Positions 34,670 to 44,009 are shown, counted from the first letter of the stretch. The stretch is 64,000 bases of DNA from Bdellovibrionaceae bacterium UBA1609 (GCA_002321895.1 DCMZ01000016.1:138664-202663), one strand, 5' to 3'. Notes: a model not told the origin generated them from the sequence alone. Made by a program: numbers and translations.

Positions 34670-37328
34670 AGGAGTCTCCAATCACAGTATCCAAGTCAAA
34701 AGTTTCACTGCTCACATCAGCTGGAGAAGTTTCCAAATCATCATACTTCATAAAGCCAATGTCGCCATTCATATTTTGCACCTTGTACCACAGTATGCCT
34801 TCGTTGTCTGAGATCTCACTCAAGACTATGACATACTTTTGCTCATTCGGCCGCCAATCAATTGAGTAAAGTGTATCGATAACTCTTGAACGGGTAGAAT
34901 GGAGTAAGTAGATATTCGATCGATTGACACCGCTTTTTAGTCGGGCGAGGAGAGGTTTCTCATACATCTTGGCGATGTTACGCGCATCAATGTAAAAGGT
35001 ATCTGTGTTGCAGAGGTGTGCTCTACTTGAACCGTCTTCATCGATTTTCTCATCTACGAGGGGACGGTAGATCCATGCAAAATCTTTGTCGGATCTTCCC
35101 GAGTTGCCGATGCGGAATTTAATCCACTTTTTGTCTTTTGTGTAATCCACCACAGGGTAAGAGCCTTTGAATTTAAAAAATGGAATTTCGTTGGGATATT
35201 CTATAGCTTCTACAGTTGGGTCTTCCCTGCTTTCTGAAGCATGCTCCTTTGCAGTGGATTCCTCGGAGTCCCACCGGCCGGCGCAGTTGTGTTTCGCATT
35301 GGGATACTGAGCTAAGTATTCGGGCCGACATGTGGTACCTATGGTTTCCGGAGACGTTCTTACGTTAATTGCTGATTTACCTTCTTTTAAAGTGATGTAG
35401 CTAGGATCTATCTTTCGTGCCATAAGGTCATACTTGGGAAGTTTTATTTTGGCATAAGGAACACCCGTGTTTTCGTTGATGGTTGATTCCATAACCTGCA
35501 GTTTCACAAGACTCATTTTTTTAGGACGCTCTAAAATTCCACATTGAGTGGTCGCACCATTACTGTCCAACTTCGACGGGGAGTTATGTAGTGTGGTGGA
35601 GTTTGTCGTCAGTAGGTAATTGGCTTCAAATCCAAGATGAGTGACTGGATCATCAAGCATTACCGAATGATTTCGTTCTTTGGCTAGAACTTTATTGATG
35701 TAGTAGTCTTTCTCAGGCATGGAGTCTCGAAGCTTTTTCGTTAGAAAAATTCTTCTAAAGTTATAGACGATTTCAAGGAAGGCTTTATATTCGTCGGTAT
35801 CTGGGTGCAGACCCTTATGATAGACACTGGTGTTGTACTTTACAATTGAGTTTAAAGTATGAAGAAAGGGAGTGTCCCAGGCATTACTATTAGCAATTCG
35901 GCAAACCGACTTCTCTAGAATATTTCCTTGGTTGTAGGCAGCCCAGCCGGCACGAATCAAGTTAAAGTAAACTTGTGATAAAGTGTTGGGTTGATATCTT
36001 CGTTTTGTTTCGCCAGTACTTTCACTCACGATGTCTTCATAAAAAGGGTCACTGTAGAAATCAAAAGTGGGATTATAGGCGGCACAATTGTAGTCTTTAA
36101 AGTTTTCTCTGAAACCTACATATCCACCGGAACCATTGCTGTCCCATAGATATTTAATCCCAGCCATTATTGTGCGCTTGAGGTGGAATGCATAGTTTGG
36201 ATCAATAAACTTTCGTTGATGATAAATGTTCAACTGCATAAACCCAAAGTCAGAGTAGTCACCACTCGTCAAAATTTTATTTAAAATGGGTTCATTTTTA
36301 ATGAATTCGCAATCCGGAGCTAGAACATTATATGGATCTTTATAAGCTTGATTCATAACCTTTTGGTATCTGCCTCCTGGATCATAAACTTTGAGTCCAT
36401 TGAGATCAGGGTTACATACTTCCCCAGAACCTTTTATGAAATGGTGGAGTCGGCTCTCGTGATGGGGGGTTGCTAGCGCAGCTACGAGCCAAGTGTAATA
36501 AGTGAAATTCATATTGGGGTCGGTTCTAAGATAGGGATTAGATTCAGGGTCATCTGTAAACCCTCGTGCGGCTTCATCTGCGGCAAATAGAATGTACCTA
36601 AAGATGGTCGGATAGTAGTCGATTTGATTGCGAAGAGAGTCTTTTTGCTTATGGGGTCCTATCACTCTGGTTTCTGGGGCGAGACTCAAGTGCATCTTTT
36701 CAGGAAATGAGAAAGTGGTCGAGTAAGAGGAATAACGGTTTATTTTCCTGGAATCACCCGTTAATGGTCTTCTTTGACTCATGAAGTTGAGCAGTTCGTC
36801 TGCATACTCCGGGCCGGGTTCTTCTTGGTCGGCTGAGAATTCCTGATTGAAAATAGTAAAAGAAGGGGGAGAGTTTCTCTCGTCGTCAATATCCGAAACA
36901 TTTATGTTTGGAATCTCATAAGGAATCACCGTGCCTTCTGAAAGTTGTTCGAAGAGATCATCTAGGCGAGTGGGTAAGTAAGGGGAATTATAAACCCATT
37001 CATCCTCCATCGCATCCGAAGAGCCTGTTGGGTTTTCTGCGGAAGGTGTGGCTTCTTCTGTGGTTGTGGCTATCGCTGTGGAGTTATCTTGATCTCCTTT
37101 AGAGCTTTCACTTTGTTCAGGCTCTTCGGCCTCATCATTTTTTTGGTCGTCTGATCCCAGCCATACAAAAAGGGATCTCCATGTCCAGCCGCCACTGTTA
37201 TCGGATGTTTCAGCCTCAGTCTCGACAGTGCTGCCATTTTGATTTTGGCCTTCAGCAAAGCTAGGTTGATAGATCACACTAGATAGAACAAATAGACAGA
37301 TTGTAACTGTACCCACAAAAGAACTCAT
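34659..37328 (-). CDS. Secreted lytic-transglycosylase-like protein with SH3b-like repeats
   Basis: An 889-residue exported protein (signal peptide ending about residue 25, QPSFA). Residues numbered from the longer in-frame start at 37349: an acidic low-complexity stretch to about 120, then a region resembling the SLT fold with ALATPHHESRLHHF (candidate catalytic Glu 298), DFGFMQLN (367-374) and AAYNQG (470-475), which match the three classic SLT motifs. The C-terminal third has SH3b-like segments near 650-765 and 800-880 (NVRTSPETIG; LWYKVQN-x-N-G-x-x-GF). It would cleave or bind peptidoglycan. The ATG at 37328 is preferred because GAGG lies upstream and a sigma-54 promoter at 37352-37369 would start transcription near 37342. 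Confidence 0.75.
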   Translation of the reverse strand: MSSFVGTVTICLFVLSSVIYQPSFAEGQNQNGSTVETEAETSDNSGGWTWRSLFVWLGSDDQKNDEAEEPEQSESSKGDQDNSTAIATTTEEATPSAENPTGSSDAMEDEWVYNSPYLPTRLDDLFEQLSEGTVIPYEIPNINVSDIDDERNSPPSFTIFNQEFSADQEEPGPEYADELLNFMSQRRPLTGDSRKINRYSSYSTTFSFPEKMHLSLAPETRVIGPHKQKDSLRNQIDYYPTIFRYILFAADEAARGFTDDPESNPYLRTDPNMNFTYYTWLVAALATPHHESRLHHFIKGSGEVCNPDLNGLKVYDPGGRYQKVMNQAYKDPYNVLAPDCEFIKNEPILNKILTSGDYSDFGFMQLNIYHQRKFIDPNYAFHLKRTIMAGIKYLWDSNGSGGYVGFRENFKDYNCAAYNPTFDFYSDPFYEDIVSESTGETKRRYQPNTLSQVYFNLIRAGWAAYNQGNILEKSVCRIANSNAWDTPFLHTLNSIVKYNTSVYHKGLHPDTDEYKAFLEIVYNFRRIFLTKKLRDSMPEKDYYINKVLAKERNHSVMLDDPVTHLGFEANYLLTTNSTTLHNSPSKLDSNGATTQCGILERPKKMSLVKLQVMESTINENTGVPYAKIKLPKYDLMARKIDPSYITLKEGKSAINVRTSPETIGTTCRPEYLAQYPNAKHNCAGRWDSEESTAKEHASESREDPTVEAIEYPNEIPFFKFKGSYPVVDYTKDKKWIKFRIGNSGRSDKDFAWIYRPLVDEKIDEDGSSRAHLCNTDTFYIDARNIAKMYEKPLLARLKSGVNRSNIYLLHSTRSRVIDTLYSIDWRPNEQKYVIVLSEISDNEGILWYKVQNMNGDIGFMKYDDLETSPADVSSETFDLDTVIGDSFEG

Positions 37329-37351
37329 ACCATTCACCTCAAGGAACACTT

Positions 37352-37369
37352 AAGCAACACTCTTGCCAA
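37352..37369 (-). promoter_or_regulatory. sigma-54 (RpoN) promoter
   Basis: The minus strand reads TTGGCAAGAGTGTTGCTT. GG (-24) and GC (-12) are exactly 10 nt apart, TTGGCA is a full match and TTGCTT is a full -12 match. The predicted start near 37342 lies 14 nt before the ATG at 37328. Confidence 0.75.
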
Positions 37370-37522
37370 ATCTTAGACTTGGTTCAGTGGGAGTTTGGAG
37401 TGTCCCAGATGTGAAACGAAAATGAATGGTATTTCAAATCAAAATTAAAAATTTCAATGGAAAAAAAATGGCTTGTGTTGAAAGGAATACAAGGACTGCC
37501 CAAAACGCAGACAGTCTCTAGG

Positions 37523-39124
37523 TTAAGCCAGAAGTTGTTTAAGCGTTGGACCACTAAGTACCACAACCGAAGACTTGGGAGGCTTGCCGTTGAACTCAGG
37601 CCAACCACTGGTCAATTGGTTGAGACTTTTGGAAGATTCGCCGGGGTGCTGTACCGAGAGAAAAAGAGTTTCCCCATCGTCGGCAAAAGAAAGCCCTGTG
37701 AGCTCCGAATCTGTCGGTCCGGAGGCTACCCTATGAGCTTTTCCGGCATGGGGGCCCGTCAAAGGAACATAGAAAAGTCCATTGTTTTTGAAAGGGGCAT
37801 ATTCGCCCTTGTTCATAGAGCCTGTGGAAACATCACAGCAAATCCAGAGGTTTCCTTTTTTGTCGAACGCCAAGTTATCAGGACAAGAGAAACCGGTTTC
37901 TTCTCCACCAGCAATAAACGTCGATGCGGAAAAGTGCTCGGCAGTGTGGTCGCCGTCTTTTGGAGCAATCTTTAAAATGGACCCATGAAGGTTACCACGC
38001 TTTTTATTATTGGTGAGAGCAACAAACACCTCGCCAGATTTAGGATGTATTTCAACATCTTCGGGTCGATCCAATGGAGTTCCGCCGACTATTTTGGCAG
38101 CTTCCCGGCATCGGATGAGGAGTTCCGTTTGATCGGTAAAAGCCTTTTGTAGACGTGGCTGGCTTTCGCGATCGAGGCTAATCCATTTACCGTTTTCAAT
38201 ATCAGCTACAAAGAGTTCGCCCGTTTCAAGGGAATTCGGTTTTTCGCTAATGAACCGGTAAAGGCATTGGTCGGCCTTATCGTCGCCACTGTAAACCACA
38301 ACACGACCATCCGGAAGGGGGTGAACGGTGGCACTTTCGTGGGCGAAACGACCAAGTGCAGTCAGTTTTTTTGCTGTTTTCTTTTTAGGGTCAATTTCAC
38401 AGACCCAACCATAATGCTCGGAAGGGTGATTGTAAAAGTCGAGCCACATGGATTCTTTCTTTCTTTTGCGAACCACCTGACGTTGTCCATCTTTAAACAC
38501 TACATTCCCGTAAAAGTTATCAAAATTCTCTTCGCAGGAAAGAAATGTACCCCATGGAGTTTGTCCACCGGCGCAATTAGCCACCATTCCCACAGCTTTA
38601 TTGGTACCCTGAATTTTTCTTGGTGCTATGAGTTCAAAAGAACGCTGAGCGGAATATCTTTGAGTGTAAGACGATTGAGTGTCCACCACCCATTGACCCT
38701 TCGTCTTACGAATATGAAGAACCGATCCGCCCATTAGGCTTTGTTCTTTATCCACTTGCTCTTTGGTCCTCTTAAAGTTTTTATTTGAAGGATGGAAGCC
38801 CGTCACAAACAGAGGGTTGAAATACTCATGATTCACCCAAAGCAAAGCTTCGGTTCCACTCGAGTCTAATGGCATAAAAGAGGTGTAATCGTTATTTGTG
38901 CCAAACAATTCATCATTTTTAAGCGGATCCATTTCACTTATTAGAATTTGCTTTGTGAAGCCTTCAGCGAGAATCAAATCATCTTTGTCTGAAGCCGGGA
39001 TGGGTTGGAAGACCCACTGATTTTTGGCCGAGGATTGACAGCCTGATAAAAAGCTGTGGCTGGCAGCGGATGCACCCATAAAAATAATAAATTCTCTTCG
39101 AGTCATTGGGGATAAGTATTTCAT
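37523..39124 (-). CDS. PhoX/DUF839-family protein, Tat lipoprotein
   Basis: A 533-residue protein with a twin-arginine signal (MTRREFIIFMG) and a lipobox (FLSGC), so probably folded in the cytoplasm, exported by Tat and lipidated. The body matches the PhoX/DUF839 family: NHEYFNP, GGSVLHI, NCAGGQTPWGTFLSCEENF, FAHESATVHPLPDGRVVVYSGDD, and LDRPEDVEIHPKSGEVFVALTNN. PhoX enzymes are calcium-iron alkaline phosphatases. This one may be a phosphatase or a relative. It overlaps no neighbour; a small gene ends 32 nt upstream and is likely co-transcribed. The hairpin at its start is noted separately. Confidence 0.88.
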   Translation of the reverse strand: MKYLSPMTRREFIIFMGASAASHSFLSGCQSSAKNQWVFQPIPASDKDDLILAEGFTKQILISEMDPLKNDELFGTNNDYTSFMPLDSSGTEALLWVNHEYFNPLFVTGFHPSNKNFKRTKEQVDKEQSLMGGSVLHIRKTKGQWVVDTQSSYTQRYSAQRSFELIAPRKIQGTNKAVGMVANCAGGQTPWGTFLSCEENFDNFYGNVVFKDGQRQVVRKRKKESMWLDFYNHPSEHYGWVCEIDPKKKTAKKLTALGRFAHESATVHPLPDGRVVVYSGDDKADQCLYRFISEKPNSLETGELFVADIENGKWISLDRESQPRLQKAFTDQTELLIRCREAAKIVGGTPLDRPEDVEIHPKSGEVFVALTNNKKRGNLHGSILKIAPKDGDHTAEHFSASTFIAGGEETGFSCPDNLAFDKKGNLWICCDVSTGSMNKGEYAPFKNNGLFYVPLTGPHAGKAHRVASGPTDSELTGLSFADDGETLFLSVQHPGESSKSLNQLTSGWPEFNGKPPKSSVVVLSGPTLKQLLA

Positions 39125-39128
39125 CCCC
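39108..39128 (-). promoter_or_regulatory. Hairpin over the SD and start of the PhoX-like gene
   Basis: On the minus strand GGGGAT and ATCCCC form a perfect 6-bp stem with a 9-nt loop. The first half overlaps the only SD-like run (AGGGGG) and the ATG at 39124. A second in-frame ATG (39106) lies just after the stem. This may limit translation or fix start choice. Confidence 0.35.
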
Positions 39129-39156
39129 CTGGAATAGCGAAGGTCTGGCCGTAAGT

Positions 39157-39426
39157 CTAGGTAGATTTTGATTTGCTTTTTCTATACTCTTTGAGGCTGA
39201 AATGGCCGTAGGTGGTTTTGAGGAGCATGTCATAAACATCGTTGGCCAGGTCTTCTTTGAAGTCGTCTATAAACGCCAGGGGAACCCGATCTAGGAGGTT
39301 TGTAGATTCAATATATCTTTCCACAACAAATGAAACAAATTCCTCTTCGGTCTCATAGAGTACGCCCGAAATCTCCAAGGATTCTTTGAATAAGCAAAAT
39401 AGTTGATCTTGAATTTCTACTTTCAT
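39157..39426 (-). CDS. Small acidic protein, unknown
   Basis: An 89-residue protein starting MKVEIQDQLFCLFKESLEI, ending in a Lys/Ser-rich tail (YRKSKSKST). It is helical and acidic by composition, with one Cys and no signal peptide. TTAGGG lies about 10 nt before the ATG. It ends 32 nt before the PhoX-like gene on the same strand. I do not recognise the family. Confidence 0.65.
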   Translation of the reverse strand: MKVEIQDQLFCLFKESLEISGVLYETEEEFVSFVVERYIESTNLLDRVPLAFIDDFKEDLANDVYDMLLKTTYGHFSLKEYRKSKSKST

Positions 39427-39523
39427 TGTCTATATCCCTAACTGCATTATTTATCGGAGAATTTTTTTATGCTTTAATAGATTTGCATACGATTTATTAA
39501 AAACCCCACGCGAGTCCTAGGGT

Positions 39524-40771
39524 ATGAAGTCTGTAAACGAATCAGAATTAGACAATTTGCTGGATGAAATGAGGCCATTGGTTGGGCACCGCCTCACCGA
39601 TGTAATTGTGGGTCAAGATCAATACTTCCTCGGTTTTTATGTTGAAGGGGCTATGAGTTGGATAGCTATGGACCTTAGGCACCGGTCTCTGTTGATGATT
39701 CTATGGTCTGGGAAAAAGCCACCCGTTAAAAAGCAACAAAAACCCATTCAGCTGTTTGTTAAAAAGTACTTTGTGGGTTGCCGGCTATCCACTTTCCGTA
39801 GGCTGGAGTCTTACGGTCGAGTGGTGGAATTGGATTTCGAAAACTCGGAGGGGCTGGTTTGCTCGCTTCAGATTCGACTATTTAATCAGGGTAAAAATAT
39901 TATAGCTCAGAATTCTGAGGGTAAAAGCGTGAGTGTGAACAAGGTTCTGCCATTGGAGAAGAGAGCCTCTTCTTACGCAAAGGTTGAAGCCAGGGACAAT
40001 AACGTCATCCGTAAAGAATGGCTAGGCGGGGCAAAAGAGCAAAAGGCCAGCCAAAACAGTCAGGATAAGAAGAAGCAAATAAACAAAATTAAAAAGGCGA
40101 TGGAAAAAGTAACAGCTGGATTAAACTTGGACGGAAAGTGGTTAGAGTTGGGAGAATGGCTCAAAGGGAATCAGTCTCTAGAAGTGCCCGAAAAGTGGGA
40201 AGTGCTTATAGATAAAGAATTATCTTTAGGAGAAAACATCACCAGAGCCTATGAGAAGCATAAGCATGCACTCGGCAAAGTAGATGGGGCTAAGAATCGC
40301 TTAAAAGAGTTAGAGGCTCAATTGCTACGACTGGAATCTGGAGAAATCGATTTTAAAGTTCGTGACAATCAGGCGAAAAAGAACCTTATGGACCACTCGG
40401 GAGCGAGGGGGCGTAGAGTCTGGTTGGATGAAAAGCAAGGTGTGGTTTTAAATCTGGGTCGATCCGCAAAAGAGAATTTAGCATTGATAAGAGCTGCCAA
40501 GCCTTGGCATATATGGTTACATCTTCGTGATTACCCTGGTGTGCACGGAGTGATTGAAAGGCCAAAGAAACATAAGATTTCAGAGGCGCTTCTATTTCGG
40601 GCAGGCCAGGAATTGGTGGGGTTTCAGTTTAGAAGTAAGTTGGAAAAGGCTCGAGGTGACAAGTTCGACATCATTTACACTGAAGTACGATTTGTACGTC
40701 CCATCAAAGGAGATAAGGCTGGTCGGGTGAACTATCAAAGTGAACAAGTGATGCGAGTGGGAATCACCTAG
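39524..40771 (+). CDS. Short NFACT-family protein (RqcH/Rqc2-like)
   Basis: A 415-residue protein with the two ends of the NFACT family. The N-terminal NFACT-N-like part (about 1-175) begins LLDEMRPLVGHRLTDVIVG. The C-terminal NFACT-R RNA-binding part has KPWHIWLHLRDYPGVHGVI (about 325-343) and VRFVRPIKGDKAGRV. In bacteria RqcH marks stalled nascent chains with Ala tails. This protein is about 150 residues shorter than RqcH. The middle is a brief charged coiled coil and I see no helix-hairpin-helix segment. Whether it still tails proteins is unknown. The SD before ATG 39524 is weak. Confidence 0.82.
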   Translation: MKSVNESELDNLLDEMRPLVGHRLTDVIVGQDQYFLGFYVEGAMSWIAMDLRHRSLLMILWSGKKPPVKKQQKPIQLFVKKYFVGCRLSTFRRLESYGRVVELDFENSEGLVCSLQIRLFNQGKNIIAQNSEGKSVSVNKVLPLEKRASSYAKVEARDNNVIRKEWLGGAKEQKASQNSQDKKKQINKIKKAMEKVTAGLNLDGKWLELGEWLKGNQSLEVPEKWEVLIDKELSLGENITRAYEKHKHALGKVDGAKNRLKELEAQLLRLESGEIDFKVRDNQAKKNLMDHSGARGRRVWLDEKQGVVLNLGRSAKENLALIRAAKPWHIWLHLRDYPGVHGVIERPKKHKISEALLFRAGQELVGFQFRSKLEKARGDKFDIIYTEVRFVRPIKGDKAGRVNYQSEQVMRVGIT

Positions 40772-40834
40772 TTTTGCGCATTGCATATCACTAGAAAGAC
40801 CGATTTTGTGCACAATAGTAATTGGAGTTGTGAA

Positions 40835-41755
40835 ATGATTGAGGTCAAAAATGTCTATAAAAACTATGGTCCTGTTGAAGCCCTAAAAGGAGTGAGCTTC
40901 GATCTGGGTAAGGGGCATGTCATTGGTCTTCTTGGGCCCAACGGTGCCGGGAAATCCACCATAATGAAAATTATGACCGGGTTTTTACCGCCCACTCAAG
41001 GGCAAGTAAAAATCGCAGATATAGATATTTGGGAGAACCCAGTTCCGGCAAAACAAAAAATAGGCTATTTGCCAGAGAATCCTCCTCTTTATGAGTCCAT
41101 GCGGGTTTATGATTATTTAAAGTTTTGTGCGGATCTCCGGTTGGATCATTCGAGTGCTGAGCGTATTTCCTTTGTGGTGGATAGGTTAGGACTAGCTGAA
41201 GTGGTTCATAAGCGTATCTTACATCTTTCGAAAGGTTTTAAGCAAAGAGTGGGAATCGCTCAGGCGATGGTTCACAATCCAGATGTTTTAATTTTAGATG
41301 AGCCGACCATCGGTTTGGATCCGGTTCAAATGATTGAGATACGAGATTTGATATTGGAGCTAAAGAAGGATCATACCATTTTTATTTCCACGCATATTTT
41401 GACGGAAGTGGAAAAGACTTGTGATCAGGTGATAATAATAAATAAAGGTCAGATTATAGCGCGAGAGTCTATTGGACATTTGTCAAAATGGAAGAATAAT
41501 AAAAGGGTCTATTTTACGGTTTCAACAAAGCCTTCTCAAGATCAATTCGATCTTCTATTTCGGAAATTTGGCGAAAGAGTCAAAGTGAATGGAAATGAGG
41601 TGAGCTTTGAGGTTAAAGACGATTTAGAGAATTCTAAACTATCGCAGTCAATGATCGAAATTTTCGGTGGAATATCGTCTATGCGAGTGGATGATAGTTC
41701 GCTCGAAGAAATTTTCGTTCAAATGACATCGGAGCAAGCCAATGAAACCCGTTAA
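40835..41755 (+). CDS. ABC transporter ATPase, GldA-type
   Basis: A 306-residue ABC ATPase. Walker A is GLLGPNGAGKSTIMKI, the signature is LSKGFKQRVGIAQAM and Walker B is VLILDEPTIGLDP. The C-terminal extension (LEEIFVQMTSEQ) is typical of ATPases that pair with ABC-2 permeases. The start is the ATG at 40835, seven nt after GGAG; an in-frame start at 40781 lacks an SD. The permease gene overlaps by 14 nt. Together with the next two genes it matches the GldA-GldF-GldG arrangement; the transported substrate is unknown. Confidence 0.88.
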   Translation: MIEVKNVYKNYGPVEALKGVSFDLGKGHVIGLLGPNGAGKSTIMKIMTGFLPPTQGQVKIADIDIWENPVPAKQKIGYLPENPPLYESMRVYDYLKFCADLRLDHSSAERISFVVDRLGLAEVVHKRILHLSKGFKQRVGIAQAMVHNPDVLILDEPTIGLDPVQMIEIRDLILELKKDHTIFISTHILTEVEKTCDQVIIINKGQIIARESIGHLSKWKNNKRVYFTVSTKPSQDQFDLLFRKFGERVKVNGNEVSFEVKDDLENSKLSQSMIEIFGGISSMRVDDSSLEEIFVQMTSEQANETR

Positions 41756-42509
41756 AGTCATCTTTAAACGCGATTTTTTTAGCCGCTTAAAAAGCCCCAG
41801 GCTGTTGGTTATTCTTTCTCTCTGTGCCTTGTTTTGGTCAGTGATCTTTATAAATCTAACATTAACTTATCAGCAAAGCTCAATTTTAGCGAGTCAGCCA
41901 GGGCAAACAGGTCTGTTAAATATTCATAGCCAACTGATGATGTCTTATTTTAGTTGGATCGTTATTTTGTTAATTTTAGTGATTCCCATTTTGATCATGG
42001 GTTTTATTTCGGGGGAGAGGAAGTCTCATACTTTTGAATTATTGATGACAGCTCCAATTCATCCCTATCAGATCATTGTCGGAAAATTCTTTGCTGGATG
42101 GGGTTTGGGTTTACTTCTTCTGGCTTGTGCTTTCTTTTTTCCGATGGTCCTCAGTTTCTATGTAGATATGGACGTTATGGCTATGCTCTCATCATTTTTA
42201 GGATTTTCTCTTTTGGTCGCCGTTTACGTTTCTATGAGTCTATTTGCGTCTAGCCTCACGCATTCGCCCATGGTTGCTGTTGGTCTTGGGTTTCTTTTGA
42301 ATTTAAGTCTATTTTTGATTGCCGGTTTTAGTTGGGATGCCACATCAGCATTGATAGCAGACCTTCTTCAGCAAGTAGATGTAATGACTAAGGTGAACTA
42401 CCTATTTATGGGTGAGTTTCATTTGTCTTCCATTTTTGGTCTTTTCTCAGTGGTGGTTATTTTTCTATTTTTAAGTGAGAGAATGATTCAGGCGGAGAGG
42501 TGGCAATGA
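41742..42509 (+). CDS. ABC-2 permease, GldF-type
   Basis: A 255-residue integral membrane protein with six predicted helices. ISGERKSHTFELLMTAPIHPYQIIVGKF is the conserved coupling region of ABC-2 permeases, although I quote it only in part as FELLMTAPIHPYQIIVGKF. It overlaps the ATPase gene by 14 nt and the next gene by 4 nt, so all three are probably made together. GldF-type permeases are known from gliding bacteria and are also present in other predatory groups; a motility role here is not shown. Confidence 0.85.
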   Translation: MKPVKVIFKRDFFSRLKSPRLLVILSLCALFWSVIFINLTLTYQQSSILASQPGQTGLLNIHSQLMMSYFSWIVILLILVIPILIMGFISGERKSHTFELLMTAPIHPYQIIVGKFFAGWGLGLLLLACAFFFPMVLSFYVDMDVMAMLSSFLGFSLLVAVYVSMSLFASSLTHSPMVAVGLGFLLNLSLFLIAGFSWDATSALIADLLQQVDVMTKVNYLFMGEFHLSSIFGLFSVVVIFLFLSERMIQAERWQ

Positions 42510-44008
42510 GACAAAAACGACTCACTTGGATGGCTCTTGTTATAGCTGGACTACTTTTTCTGACCACTATAGGTGTCAGATATGTGATGGGCTCTTGGAT
42601 GCCTTTTATGTTTATTCCCCTGGGACTGAGCTTCATTATATTAGGATTTCTGTTCTATTATTATCGACAAACCACTATGTCATTTTTTAGGCATAGAAAT
42701 ACTAAGAATAGTTTAAGTACAAGCGTACAATTTTTGATTTTGATTGCAGGATTAGTTTTAGCAAATTATTTGGTTGTCAAGAATCCTCTGGTTATGGATT
42801 TAACTCGTAGTCGGATTTTAGGTCTATCCCCGCAGTCGGTAGAGCTCATTGAAAAAGTGCGAAGTCATTTTGATGTACTTGTATTGCATAGAGGGGATCG
42901 AGATAAACTTAAAGTGAATAGCTTAAAAAGACTATTTTCTTTGGCAAAACAAAAATCTGCCATGGCCGGAGAGTTTAGGCTGTTTAACATGTATACCGAC
43001 GTAACGGTGGTTCAGGAAATAATAGAGTCTTCGAAGCAGCGATCAGTGAATAATGTATTGGCTTATATTTCCTGTAATGGTGAAAGGCATGAAATCTCTC
43101 ACCCTCATAGTGAAGTGGAATTTGCTCAAGCTATTAATGGATGTTTTTCGAGGCAGAGTAAAAGATTGGGTCTGGTTATTAATCATGGCGAGTGGAGGGC
43201 AACCAACTCCGGTGAATTGGTATTTCTGAGTCAACAAATGCAAGGTTTGAAAATAGAAACCATAGAAGTGAGTTTACTCCAGCAGCAGAGTCTAGAAGGC
43301 ATCGAAGCTCTTCTAATTGCTGGGCCAAGAACTCCCTTTTTAAAGGCCGAGTTAGATTTACTGGAGCAGTTTTTAGATGGTGGTGGAAAGCTTATCGTGG
43401 CTTTAGATCCCGATAAAAAAACGAATCTAGGGGAGTTATTGAACAAATATTCTCTCGCAATTACGGGTAATTACATTTTAAAAATAAAGGGCAATCAGGG
43501 AGATACATTTTTGGCGACGAGCCAATTTAACTCTCAAAATAGCATAGTAAAATCTCTAACTGGAGGAACATTGTTATTTGAATTAGCCACTTCATTGACG
43601 GAAACTCCAGGTGAAAAAAGTTGGAGCGTCGATCATTTAGTTTACTCCGGTGAGCAGTCTTTTGCTGTAGAGAAAATTCAGAATATGAATTTTGAGCCCG
43701 AGTTTAAGAGTCATGTTGTAGCCACCACCAGTAGTGGCAGTGCGGGAGGGCAGATTGTCTTGGTAGGTGATTCGGATTGGTTAACCGACTCCTATTTGCC
43801 GGTATTTTACAATAAAAACTTTCTTATAAGTGTTTTGTCGAATCTTTTTGGTGATCAATCTCTTACTGTGATTCCCTCCAAGCAGGTCCAAAATGAGCCT
43901 ATATTTTTGGCCAGGATGCAGACTGCGGGGTTTTTTGGTCTATCATTGATGTTTCCCGTTTTACTATTTTTGGCCACCGTTATAGCGTGGGTAAAAGGGC
44001 GAAAGTAA
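42506..44008 (+). CDS. GldG-like ABC auxiliary membrane protein
   Basis: A 500-residue protein with two N-terminal membrane helices (about 10-50), another near 70-90, a large extracytoplasmic domain and a final helix (FFGLSLMFPVLLFLATVIAW). The motif LDLTRSRILGLSPQSVELI-like segment (here MDLTRSRILGLSPQSVELI) and LLIAGPRTPFLKAELDLLEQ are typical of the GldG/DUF4350-type auxiliary family. The start is the ATG at 42506, with AGAGG five nt upstream, overlapping the permease stop (ATGA); a GTG at 42500 is too close to the SD. It probably completes the ABC complex. Confidence 0.82.
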   Translation: MRQKRLTWMALVIAGLLFLTTIGVRYVMGSWMPFMFIPLGLSFIILGFLFYYYRQTTMSFFRHRNTKNSLSTSVQFLILIAGLVLANYLVVKNPLVMDLTRSRILGLSPQSVELIEKVRSHFDVLVLHRGDRDKLKVNSLKRLFSLAKQKSAMAGEFRLFNMYTDVTVVQEIIESSKQRSVNNVLAYISCNGERHEISHPHSEVEFAQAINGCFSRQSKRLGLVINHGEWRATNSGELVFLSQQMQGLKIETIEVSLLQQQSLEGIEALLIAGPRTPFLKAELDLLEQFLDGGGKLIVALDPDKKTNLGELLNKYSLAITGNYILKIKGNQGDTFLATSQFNSQNSIVKSLTGGTLLFELATSLTETPGEKSWSVDHLVYSGEQSFAVEKIQNMNFEPEFKSHVVATTSSGSAGGQIVLVGDSDWLTDSYLPVFYNKNFLISVLSNLFGDQSLTVIPSKQVQNEPIFLARMQTAGFFGLSLMFPVLLFLATVIAWVKGRK

Positions 44009-44009
44009 G

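Noticed and set aside
38267..38737. 156-codon plus-strand frame inside the PhoX-like gene
   Set aside because: No SD and no recognisable domain; it lies opposite conserved PhoX motifs.
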